Of a DNA stretch of 32,302 bases, positions 16,551 through 24,276 are shown in pieces (positions within the stretch are counted from its first letter, which is position 1; each line of letters opens with the position of its first letter). A model generated the notes under the pieces. It did no database searches. It had not been told where the DNA came from and saw only the letters and a list, made by a program, of their open reading frames with translations. The stretch is from positions 1-32,302 of the forward strand of contig JADZEO010000014.1 in NCBI GenBank assembly GCA_020850475.1. The letters run 5' to 3'. The translations under genes and the position numbers were made by a program. Source of the stretch: Bdellovibrionales bacterium. GTDB lineage: Bacteria > Bdellovibrionota > Bdellovibrionia > Bdellovibrionales > UBA1609.

Positions 16551-17825
16551 ATGCCAATTTTCACCCTTATTCTCGTTTTGGTCGGCTTGGTAACGCCAAC
16601 GGTGACCTTGGCGGCGAGCGAAACCGAGGAGTTGCGCACCCGCCTCGACGCCCTTGAAAACAAACATCAGCAAACCGTTCAGTCACTCACTGACGAGCTG
16701 GCCCAACTGAAGCTCCAAATGGCAGTGCCTGAACTCACCTCGAGTTCATACTCGGGCATGGGAGTCGCGGCCTCCAAGGTTTACTACTCTAAATCAGCGC
16801 TCTCCATCGGTGGGTACGGCGAAGTCGTTTACACTGACACCAAAAGCGGAACGGATTCCACCGACGCGTATCGTTTGGTCCCCTACATCGGATACCGGTT
16901 TGCCGAAGATTTGATCTTTAATGCGGAAATTGAGTTTGAGCACGGCGGCGCCAATGCCGGCGGCGCAGGCAAAGGTGAGGCGATTATCGAGTTTGCCTAT
17001 TTGGATTTTCTCCTCTCGAACCAGTTTAAAATTCGCGCCGGGCATGTGCTGATTCCAGTGGGGCTCATTAATCTTCTCCATGAACCTACCAACTTTCCGA
17101 CTGTGCAACGGCCGGAGGTCGAAAAAAATATCATTCCAAGTACCTGGCACGAAAACGGAGTCCTGGCTTATGGAGATTGGGGCCCTGTCCACTATTACCT
17201 GGGGGCCGTCAACAGTGGTGATGCAGCGAAGTTTTCGAAATCTTCGTGGATTCGCGGTACCCGACAAAAGGGAGCTGAAGCCAAGGCCGAAGATTTCTCT
17301 TACGTATTGCGCCTTGATTCAAACTCCCTCAATGACTTAACGGTCGGAGGTTCACTTTTTAGCGGCAAAACCTCGCAAGGCAATGACTCCTTAGGTGAGG
17401 CGGAAGTGCGCCTCGGCGAAGTTCACGCCACCTTCAAAGCCCACAATTGGGAATTCATGGCCCTCTATGCGGCGGGCGAGCTCTCCGACACAGATAAAAT
17501 TCGCACGACCCTTTCTTCCGCGCCGGTAATGGGAGCGAAAGTCAGCGGGTACTACGCTTGGCTCGGCTACGATTTGATGCGAGTCTTGAAGCCCGCCAGC
17601 CTCAGCAAACTGCCAATTTTTGTGAGCCACGAAAGCTACAATCTCCACGAAGAGGTCGAAAGCGGTCAGACCATTGACCCTGCGCTCGAGAAGGTGATTA
17701 CCACCGTGGGCTTAAACTACAAACCGGTGACCAACGTCGTGGTCAAAGCCAATTACCAGTTTCGATCCAATGAAAATGAAACCGAGGCCGATCGCTTTGA
17801 ACTTGGGCTGGGCTGGATTTTTTGA
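16551..17825 (+). CDS. Porin-like outer-membrane protein with coiled-coil N-terminus
   Basis: The 424-residue product has a signal peptide (cleavage about residue 21, VTLA-A). A heptad-rich helix from about 22 to 62 (ETEELRTRLDALENKHQQ) could trimerise or contact peptidoglycan. The rest is alternating-pattern beta sequence ending in Trp-Ile-Phe, a typical outer-membrane barrel terminus. The opening strands SIGGYGEVVYTD and YIGYRFAEDLIFNAEIEFEH, and the motif RAGHVLIPVGLINLLHEP, resemble phosphate-selective/DcaP-type porins. An AAGGAG site fixes the start. It is divergent from feoAB and 96 bp upstream of the FMN-binding gene. Substrate is unknown; context suggests a solute relevant to iron or electron transfer, but this is inference. 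Confidence 0.82.
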   Translation: MPIFTLILVLVGLVTPTVTLAASETEELRTRLDALENKHQQTVQSLTDELAQLKLQMAVPELTSSSYSGMGVAASKVYYSKSALSIGGYGEVVYTDTKSGTDSTDAYRLVPYIGYRFAEDLIFNAEIEFEHGGANAGGAGKGEAIIEFAYLDFLLSNQFKIRAGHVLIPVGLINLLHEPTNFPTVQRPEVEKNIIPSTWHENGVLAYGDWGPVHYYLGAVNSGDAAKFSKSSWIRGTRQKGAEAKAEDFSYVLRLDSNSLNDLTVGGSLFSGKTSQGNDSLGEAEVRLGEVHATFKAHNWEFMALYAAGELSDTDKIRTTLSSAPVMGAKVSGYYAWLGYDLMRVLKPASLSKLPIFVSHESYNLHEEVESGQTIDPALEKVITTVGLNYKPVTNVVVKANYQFRSNENETEADRFELGLGWIF

Positions 17826-17921
17826 CCGGCTGGCGAGGCGAGCCGCCCTCCCTTGGCTGGTGCATGGCATAGTTAACCTCCACACTGGACGGGCCTCATT
17901 TAGTCCCATAAGATATGTGGC

Positions 17922-18509
17922 ATGAAACGGCTGCGATCGATCTCTCGCTTAATTTTTGTTTTTGCGCTTAGTTGGCTAGTGGGCTTTTTGACCGTAGCCA
18001 GTCACGCGGAAATGCTCACGCCGCCAGATCAGGCGGCGAAACTATTGTTTCCCAAAGCCACCTCCGTGAACAAAGAAAGCGTGTTGCTCACCGCCGACGA
18101 AAAAAGCCAGGTGAGCAAAAGAGCGCGGGCCTCCGTCAAAGATTCGGTGTTCACATTTTATCGGGCTCAGGCCGACGGCAAAGACCTTGGCTTTGGTGGG
18201 ATCATCACTTCCATGGTCCGCACTAAGGATCAGACCTCGATGGTTTGAATTGATCCCGAAGGCAAGATCCTCGGCATTGAAGTCATTGCTTATTACGAAC
18301 CACCAGAATACCTGCCCAACAAAAAATGGCTGGAACTATTTAAAGGTAAACTTCCATCGGCGGACCTCAAGGCCGGTCGAGACCTCCCGATTGTCACCGG
18401 GGCTACCTTGACTACGGAAACCATGGCAGAAGCCGCTCGCGTAATTCGTGCCGTCTGGGAGGTCAAGTTCAAGGGTCAAACGCAAGTGAACTCAGGAAGT
18501 CATCCATGA
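17922..18509 (+). pseudogene. FMN-binding domain protein interrupted by in-frame TGA
   Basis: The frame encodes a signal peptide (hydrophobic residues about 10-27, ending SHAE), then an FMN-binding domain of the RnfG/NqrC type. Codon 109 (18246-18248) is TGA, but the same frame continues for 86 more codons with good family sequence: IDPEGKILGIEVIAYYEPP, then EYLPNKKWLELFKG, then LPIVTGATLTTETM. TGAT-x-T is the motif in which ApbE links FMN to Thr. The downstream gene overlaps the final stop by ATGA with AGGAAG upstream, which implies the full frame was translated. TGA is the ordinary stop of neighbouring genes and TGG encodes Trp, so the stop is real unless recoded or a sequencing error. Truncation would remove the flavin site. 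No strong ribosome binding site precedes the ATG. Confidence 0.82.
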
Positions 18510-19006
18510 GATTCTTAATGTCGCATGATCTCCGCCATAATTTCTACTTGCGAGTGCTCTTATTGGTCTACTTCGCCTCGCTGCTTTTGTTTTTAGCCCT
18601 CAATATCGAGCTCGAGCTCTTTCGATACGGCTTAACTCCCTCGGCTCTCATTGCCAACTTGCTCGGGAACGAGGAGCTGTTCATTCGCGCCAAAGATTTG
18701 ACCACCTTGATGACCGAAATCCACGTCAATTTGTTTTTGTATCCACTCGCCCAGCTGACGACCCTTTCGACTTTGGTTCACCTCAAGATGTCGGATCGGG
18801 CCAAGGTGATCGCGACTCTTTCCTCGACCGTTTTTATTTTGATGGACATCGGTGGAGTACTGCTCATTCGCTTTGTGGCGCCGTGGACGGCTTGGCTTAA
18901 GGTGATTGGGTTTTGGGGGTTTGAGGTCTCGATGTTTCTTATGGTCATAATGGTATTGGGTTATCTGTTAGGTAAACCCCAAGGGCATCCGGTACATCAT
19001 GGCTAA
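18506..19006 (+). CDS. Four-helix inner-membrane protein of unknown function
   Basis: I do not recognise a named family. The 166-residue protein has four hydrophobic helices at about residues 13-33, 70-92, 100-122 and 131-155. Helix 2 begins with EIH (H73) and ends at H92; other His lie at the N-terminus (H7, H11) and the C-terminus (PVHHG). These are possible metal or heme ligands. It overlaps the FMN-binding frame by ATGA and the next gene by 8 bp, so the three are translationally coupled. The likely role is membrane partner of the FMN-binding protein, inferred from context only. Confidence 0.75.
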   Translation: MRFLMSHDLRHNFYLRVLLLVYFASLLLFLALNIELELFRYGLTPSALIANLLGNEELFIRAKDLTTLMTEIHVNLFLYPLAQLTTLSTLVHLKMSDRAKVIATLSSTVFILMDIGGVLLIRFVAPWTAWLKVIGFWGFEVSMFLMVIMVLGYLLGKPQGHPVHHG

Positions 19007-19499
19007 GCAGTTTCACCTTATTATCGCCGCCTATGTTTTGCTGATGATCTTACACTTGGGCACCGCCCTCTTTCTCTTTGGTATGAAATTGGGTTGGTCA
19101 CCAGATTCGATTCAGAGTTTTTATCTTGGCGACAACCAAACCTATGCCGTGGGCCGCTCTCGTCTAGGACTCATCGAGACGGCAGTCCCTCATCTCGTCA
19201 GCATCGCCACGACGGCTTTTATTTTGAGCCACTTTTTATTGTTCGTTCCAACTGTGTCGACTCGGACCAAACTCATCATCGGAGCGTTGTTTCCGATCTC
19301 TGGCCTTGCCGACATTGCTGCCGGATTTTTTATTTTGTATTACGGCTCGGGATTTGTTTTCCTCAAATTTGCGTCTTTTATTATCTTCCAGTTAAGCTAT
19401 TTCGTCGTTCTTTGGATTTTACTTAAAGCTTCACTGTTGGAATCAGGCACTCCGCCCAAAGCCGGTGTTGTTCCAAAGGTGATTTCCCCAGCCAGTTGA
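18999..19499 (+). CDS. Four-helix membrane protein with di-heme-like histidine pairs
   Basis: The 166-residue product has four hydrophobic helices at about 5-28, 58-84, 91-115 and 118-144. Helix 1 carries H6 and H19 and helix 2 carries H65 and H78. Both pairs are 13 residues apart, close to the ligand spacing of helices that bind two stacked b-type hemes, so H6/H78 and H19/H65 could each hold one heme. That is a prediction from spacing; no family name is recognised. The start overlaps the previous gene by 8 bp. The last ~34 codons overlap the end of the convergent apbE gene by 103 bp. Context suggests electron transfer to or from the FMN-binding protein. Confidence 0.72.
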   Translation: MAKQFHLIIAAYVLLMILHLGTALFLFGMKLGWSPDSIQSFYLGDNQTYAVGRSRLGLIETAVPHLVSIATTAFILSHFLLFVPTVSTRTKLIIGALFPISGLADIAAGFFILYYGSGFVFLKFASFIIFQLSYFVVLWILLKASLLESGTPPKAGVVPKVISPAS

Positions 19500-20530
19500 T
19501 TGAAGTTGCGACTGACCACCGGTGGACCCTGCCGCGGGAATAACACATACGCCACGTGATTGAGCGAGCCAAATATCTTTTCGACGAGGCCTTGGGGCAT
19601 GACCGAAATGGCGGTCGCCAACGCATCCGCCAAAGTGTTGTCGCCCGCGACCAACACGGTTGCACTGATAAGCTCTTGAGCCGAGAGTCCAGTCTTAGGA
19701 TTAATCAAATGATTGATCGAGACATTTCCCTTAAACCGTCCGTAACCGCCACTGGTAGAAATCGCGAGGTTTCTCTCTCGGGCCACAAAGCTCGCAAGCG
19801 GAACTTTCGGATCAATGGGATTTTCGATCGACACTCGACACCGATCAAAACAACGGATGTCACCGCTTAAGGCCACCCGCCCTTCGGTCATTCCCGCAGC
19901 AGCGAGCCAAGCTGCGGCCTGGTCGACGGCAAAGCCCTTGCCGATACCGCCTAAATCCACCCGACCTTGGCCGCCGAGGAGGGTAACCTGGCGACCGTCA
20001 ATCGCGAGCGCGCGATAATCCACCGTCCGCAAGGCTCTGGCCACAGCGCCCGGCGACGGCGGCCGCGCCCGACCGTCGAGCGAAGCCGAAGAGAAATGCT
20101 CATCTTGATCTTCAAAGCGATAGACATCGTGAACCAAAGCTCCGACGGTGACATCAAAATACCCCCATGTCAGTTCGGAGATTTGCCGCGCGCGAGTGAG
20201 GATTTCAATGACCGCCGGATGACCAGCTTGCAGGTGAAATTCCCGATTGAGGCGACTGAGCTCGGAATCTTCCCGATAAGTCGAAAGAAGATGATCCAGC
20301 TCTTCAATTTTGGCAAAAGCCTCGACCACCTCGGCCTCGAAGGGGGTTGGGTACTGGACACTCGCCAGTGTTCCCATAAGCAAACGCGCCCTCGTTTTCA
20401 AGGGCTCGGGGGAAGTCGTCAGCGACTGAAAAGGCAAACTTTGCGTCCACCACCACGCACCCCCGACCAACCCCACCAAGAGGACGACGAACACATAATG
20501 GAGGCGAAATAGAGAGCGCTTCAAGGCCAA
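19397..20530 (-). CDS. apbE: FAD:protein FMN transferase (ApbE)
   Basis: ApbE uses FAD and Mg2+ to attach FMN covalently to Thr/Ser in (S/T)GAT motifs of exported or membrane flavoproteins. The 377-residue product has one N-terminal membrane anchor (about 11-28). Family landmarks follow: GTLASVQY near 53, RVDLGGIGKGFAVD near 200, ALSGDIRCF, the INHLINPKTG motif near 280, and ADALATAISV with the metal-site Asp/Thr. The only fitting start is TTG at 20530 (or TTG at 20524), since the frame is closed just upstream. It begins four bases after the oppC stop, so it is the last gene of the opp operon. An FMN-binding protein with TGAT lies 0.9 kb away in convergent orientation and is the obvious substrate. 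Confidence 0.93.
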   Translation of the reverse strand: MALKRSLFRLHYVFVVLLVGLVGGAWWWTQSLPFQSLTTSPEPLKTRARLLMGTLASVQYPTPFEAEVVEAFAKIEELDHLLSTYREDSELSRLNREFHLQAGHPAVIEILTRARQISELTWGYFDVTVGALVHDVYRFEDQDEHFSSASLDGRARPPSPGAVARALRTVDYRALAIDGRQVTLLGGQGRVDLGGIGKGFAVDQAAAWLAAAGMTEGRVALSGDIRCFDRCRVSIENPIDPKVPLASFVARERNLAISTSGGYGRFKGNVSINHLINPKTGLSAQELISATVLVAGDNTLADALATAISVMPQGLVEKIFGSLNHVAYVLFPRQGPPVVSRNFNQLAGEITFGTTPALGGVPDSNSEALSKIQRTTK

Positions 20531-20534
20531 GGAC

Positions 20535-21482
20535 TCAGGTTTTGCCCTTCATTTGCGGGTCAAAGGCATCCCGCAAACCGTCGCCGAAGAGCTGAAAGGC
20601 CAACATCGCCAAAAACAGCGCGACGCCAGGCCAGATCATAAGGTGGGGATAAGTGCGCAGCGACCGCCAACCTTCATTAGCCAAAACACCCCAACTCGAA
20701 AAAGGCGGCTGCAGGCCTAAGCCAATAAAGCTGAGAAAGCTTTCAAACAAAATGTTGCTGGGTATTTGATAAGTCAGCAAAACAATAATCGGACCCATAA
20801 TGTTGGGAATCACGTGCCGGATCACAATCCACGGACCCGAAGCGCCAAGAGCACGGGCCGCTTCAACGTAAGTCATCTCTCGAACTTGCAGGACTTGACC
20901 ACGTACAACCCGCGCCAAGGTCACCCAACCCACTACACTTAGAGCCAAAGTGATGCCGGTCAGTGCTTTGAGCTCGGGGTTTTCAAACATCTGTACACTA
21001 TCAAAAATTACTTTTACCAAAATCAACAAGACCAGAGTCGGAACCGAGTACAGAATGTCCACAAAACGCATCAGGACGGCGTCCATCTTGCCACCAAACC
21101 AGCCTGCCACCGCACCGACAAACACCCCAATCACCAAAGAGATAACGGCAGTAAAAATCCCCACTGCCATCGACATCCGCGCGCCAAAAATAATCCGCGA
21201 AAACAAATCTCTGCCCAGGGAATCCGTGCCCAACCAATTCTCAGCGGTCGGTCCCTGCAAGATTTTACTCATGTCTTGGATATCAAACGGGTATGGCGCC
21301 AATTGCTCAGCAAAAATCGCCACGAGGCACACCAACAGCACAAAGTAAGCTGACACCACGGCAGCTTTGTTCTTCTTAAGCCGTTTGATGGCATCTCCCC
21401 AAAGACTCTGCGGTTTTTTGCGTGGAACCGAGGGACTCACGGAGGGCGACTGAATCACGGCTGAGGTTGAACCTGTACTCAT
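20535..21482 (-). CDS. oppC: Oligopeptide/dipeptide ABC transporter permease OppC
   Basis: This is the second inner-membrane permease of a peptide-type ABC importer. The 315-residue protein has the N-terminal OppC_N helix (KNKAAVVSAYFVLLVCLVAI), then the signature ENWLGTDSLGRDLFSRIIFG near residue 80. The binding-protein-dependent permease domain follows, with the EAA-type loop YVEAARALGASGPWIVIRHV near 205 that docks the ATPase. Length matches the family. The ATG overlaps the oppB stop by four bases (ATGA), implying coupling. A ~30-residue Ser/Pro-rich N-terminal tail precedes the first helix. Confidence 0.94.
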   Translation of the reverse strand: MSTGSTSAVIQSPSVSPSVPRKKPQSLWGDAIKRLKKNKAAVVSAYFVLLVCLVAIFAEQLAPYPFDIQDMSKILQGPTAENWLGTDSLGRDLFSRIIFGARMSMAVGIFTAVISLVIGVFVGAVAGWFGGKMDAVLMRFVDILYSVPTLVLLILVKVIFDSVQMFENPELKALTGITLALSVVGWVTLARVVRGQVLQVREMTYVEAARALGASGPWIVIRHVIPNIMGPIIVLLTYQIPSNILFESFLSFIGLGLQPPFSSWGVLANEGWRSLRTYPHLMIWPGVALFLAMLAFQLFGDGLRDAFDPQMKGKT

Positions 21483-22588
21483 GTCAACTTAATCCTTGGA
21501 TCAAAGTAGGCGTACAACAAGTCGACGATCAAATTCGCAAAAACCAATACGAGTGAAAACACCAATGTAGTCCCGAGAATCAAAGGATAGTCCCGATTAC
21601 TCACGCTCTGAATTAAATGCTTGGCCATCCCGGGAACCGCAAAGATCAACTCAATTACAAATGATCCCGTCAAAACCCCAGCCACCAAGGGGCCAGAAAA
21701 AGTCAGAACTGGAATAAGTGAATTCTTGAGCACGTGTTTGTACAAAATCACCATTTCGCTCAGTCCCTTCGCGCGGGCCGTACGAATGTAGTCGGAGCGA
21801 ATCACGTCGAGTACACTCGACCTGGTCAGACGCGCAATCACCGCCGCCGGGCGCACTCCCAACGTGATGATGGGCAGAATGTAATACTCTGGGCCCTCCC
21901 AAAGAGCCGGAGGCAACCACTCGAGATAAAAGCTAAAAAACAAAATCAACAAAGGGGCCACCAAAAAACTCGGCAGCGCCACTCCACTGATGGCGGTGAT
22001 CATAGTCAAACTATCTGCCATCGTATTGTGGCGGGAGGCGGCGTAGACGCCCGCCGGAATCCCGATCAAAAACGAGATCAACAAGGCATAAATACCCAGT
22101 TGAACAGAACTCGGGAGAGTTTCCGCCAAAATGTCGGTGATGGGCCGCCCGATATATTTGTAAGACTCACCCAAATCCCCCTGAGCCAACTTAGCCATGT
22201 AGTCGAAGTACTGCTCATAGATGGGAGCGTTGAGTTTATACTTGGCCTCGATGTTGGCTTTCACTTCCGGGGGGAGAGCCTTTTCCTGGTCAAAGGGACC
22301 GCCAGGCACTAAGCGCAGTAACAAAAAGGTCAAGGTCGCAATGACCATCACCACGACCAATGCTTCACCGGTGCGCTTAAAGACATAGGTCACGAGTCCT
22401 TGAGTGATTGTAAAATGAAGGAAAGCTCCCAGGATCAACAGCCCATCGACAACGTACAGTGCGGTGGGAACTTCGAATCCGAAAAAATCCAGAAACAAAG
22501 TCACCAGCACGCACAGAGCGATCGGCAGGCCGATGAGCAAACTTTTATCCCAATCGGCCCCTAGAAAGAGAAGGATCTTTTCTTTCAC
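21479..22588 (-). CDS. oppB: Oligopeptide/dipeptide ABC transporter permease OppB with N-terminal extension
   Basis: This is the first permease of the importer. The canonical OppB sequence starts only near residue 66 (TYVFKRTGEALVVVMVIATL, then LLRLVPGGPFD). It continues through YKYIGRPITDILAETLPSSVQL to the EAA-like loop RTARAKGLSEMVILYKHVL and the C-terminal YAYFDPRIKL. The protein is 369 residues against about 306 in E. coli. The extra ~65 residues contain two additional hydrophobic helices (about 17-34 and 42-62). The start ATG overlaps the oppA stop by four bases, so the extension is not a wrong-start artefact from a distant codon. No OppD/OppF ATPase gene lies in the window. Confidence 0.93.
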   Translation of the reverse strand: MKEKILLFLGADWDKSLLIGLPIALCVLVTLFLDFFGFEVPTALYVVDGLLILGAFLHFTITQGLVTYVFKRTGEALVVVMVIATLTFLLLRLVPGGPFDQEKALPPEVKANIEAKYKLNAPIYEQYFDYMAKLAQGDLGESYKYIGRPITDILAETLPSSVQLGIYALLISFLIGIPAGVYAASRHNTMADSLTMITAISGVALPSFLVAPLLILFFSFYLEWLPPALWEGPEYYILPIITLGVRPAAVIARLTRSSVLDVIRSDYIRTARAKGLSEMVILYKHVLKNSLIPVLTFSGPLVAGVLTGSFVIELIFAVPGMAKHLIQSVSNRDYPLILGTTLVFSLVLVFANLIVDLLYAYFDPRIKLT

Positions 22589-24174
22589 TTAAGTGAAACC
22601 CCTTTAAACACAAACCGCTGCATTGAATTGAACGGGAAATCAACCACCCGAGGTGCTACCAACGAGTGGGCGACGGAAGCATAAATCGGTGCTACCGGCA
22701 CATCCTTTTCCGTCAGGATTTTTTGCGCCTCAGTGTAAACCTGAGCGCGCATTTCTTGAGTGGCAAGACCAACGGCCTTCGCGATGAGGTCATCAAACTC
22801 TTTGCTGCCCCAACGGGTGTGGTTGTTTTCGCTATAAGAAGTCATCAGGTTAAGAAAATTGTCCGGATCCGGATAGTCGGCCAACCAACCCAGGCGGAAA
22901 ATATGCGGAGGATCGGTCTTAAGTGACTTGAGGTAAACCTTCCACTCCTCGTTCTTAAGCTCCACATCGATTCCCAAATTTCGCTTAAGTTGTGCCTGAA
23001 TGTTTTCGGCAACTCGTTTGTGATCGTCGTTGGTATTAAAGCCGATTTCAATTTTAGGAAACTTGCTGCGATCTTTGTAGCCCGCCTGCTCTAGCAACTG
23101 CTTGGCTTTGTCGGGGCTGAATTCGGTTCCCATGTTGGGTTCATAGCCGAACATGCCTGGAGGCACCCAGCTGGTGAGAGGAATTTGACCCCCATCCAAC
23201 ATCTGAGTGACTTCTTTGCGATCAATCGCATGACTAATAGCCTTGCGAACGATTGGATTGTCTAGCGGCGGCTTTTTAACGTTGAAGCCGTAGTAGTAAA
23301 TCGAAAGAATTCCAGTCTCGCGATACTCTGCCCGCTTACGCAACTCCCGCAATTCGGTTGAAGGCAATTGGGTCTGAGCATCGATCTTACCGGCGTTAAA
23401 CAAGTTCAGCGCCGTCGAGAGTTCGTTGATCATATAGGCCAGAATGTGCTTGGTCTTGGCCTTTTCACCGTAGTAGCCCTCGTTGCGCTCAAGCACAATT
23501 GCCTTATCGTGGTCCCACACCTTCAGGGTATAGGCTCCCAGGGTGACAATCTTGCCGGGTTCGATCCACTGATCGCCGTGCTTGGCAATTACATCTAAAC
23601 GGACCGGAAAGGTCGAGTGGTGGGTAAGTAAGTACGGAAAATAGGCCGTGGGGCTGGTCAACTCAACTTTGAGTTCGCCCTTGTCGGTGACGCTCACGCC
23701 CACTTGAGAAAAATCGGTGAGCTTTCCTTCGTTAAACGGCCGAGCGTTTTTGATACCGTAAAGAAAATAAGCGTATTCCGCGGCGGTCGCCGGAGTCAGT
23801 AGGCGCTGCCAACCATCGATGAACTGCTGGGCGGTCAACTCCTGCCCGTCGGTCCACTTAACCCCTTTGCGAATGGTAAAAAACCAAGTTTGATTGTTGT
23901 TTTCGGCCCGCCATTCGGTGGCCAGAGCGGGCTTCAGTCCCAGCTCCTTGTCCGTCAAGTTGTACTCGACGAGGCCTTCCATCATGTTGTCTTGAATGAG
24001 CGCACTGGTGGTATCAGTCGACTTGTGCCAATCCAATGAGGGCGGTTCGGTTGAAATGTTGATCCGCAAGGTCGTGGCGATATCCAAGTCGTAATCAGCT
24101 TTTTTCTTCTTGGTGCAACCCGCGGTACCTAGAATCAAAGTTAAACTTAAAAGGGACATGAGGACTGCGCGCAT
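22585..24174 (-). CDS. oppA: Peptide ABC transporter substrate-binding lipoprotein OppA
   Basis: This is a solute-binding protein of family 5 (DppA/OppA) that captures peptides in the periplasm and delivers them to OppBC. The 529-residue product has a signal peptide with lipobox LGTAGC (Cys20), so it is membrane-anchored, unlike soluble E. coli OppA. Family landmarks are INISTEPPSLDWHKS near 40, the segment FTIRKGVKWTDGQELTAQ near 112, YYGFNVKKPPLDNPIVRKA near 295, and LGWLADYPDPDNFL near 434. AAGGAGG five bases before the ATG is an excellent ribosome binding site. It is the first gene of oppA-oppB-oppC-apbE, each joined by overlaps or a gap of at most four bases. Confidence 0.95.
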   Translation of the reverse strand: MRAVLMSLLSLTLILGTAGCTKKKKADYDLDIATTLRINISTEPPSLDWHKSTDTTSALIQDNMMEGLVEYNLTDKELGLKPALATEWRAENNNQTWFFTIRKGVKWTDGQELTAQQFIDGWQRLLTPATAAEYAYFLYGIKNARPFNEGKLTDFSQVGVSVTDKGELKVELTSPTAYFPYLLTHHSTFPVRLDVIAKHGDQWIEPGKIVTLGAYTLKVWDHDKAIVLERNEGYYGEKAKTKHILAYMINELSTALNLFNAGKIDAQTQLPSTELRELRKRAEYRETGILSIYYYGFNVKKPPLDNPIVRKAISHAIDRKEVTQMLDGGQIPLTSWVPPGMFGYEPNMGTEFSPDKAKQLLEQAGYKDRSKFPKIEIGFNTNDDHKRVAENIQAQLKRNLGIDVELKNEEWKVYLKSLKTDPPHIFRLGWLADYPDPDNFLNLMTSYSENNHTRWGSKEFDDLIAKAVGLATQEMRAQVYTEAQKILTEKDVPVAPIYASVAHSLVAPRVVDFPFNSMQRFVFKGVSLK

Positions 24175-24276
24175 GAGGGCCTCCTTAATTGAAGGCCCTT
24201 TTTCCCGGCTCCCACTGACAAAGTCAAGGAGTGTGGTTGAGAGAGAAAGTTGTCATCTGACGCTACGCACTGGTTG

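Noticed and set aside
18246-18290. TGA as selenocysteine codon or as Trp in a recoded genetic code
   Set aside because: Neighbouring genes use TGA as a normal stop and TGG for Trp. The hairpin after the TGA is short and lacks a recognisable bacterial SECIS loop. Kept only as an alternative to a nonsense mutation.
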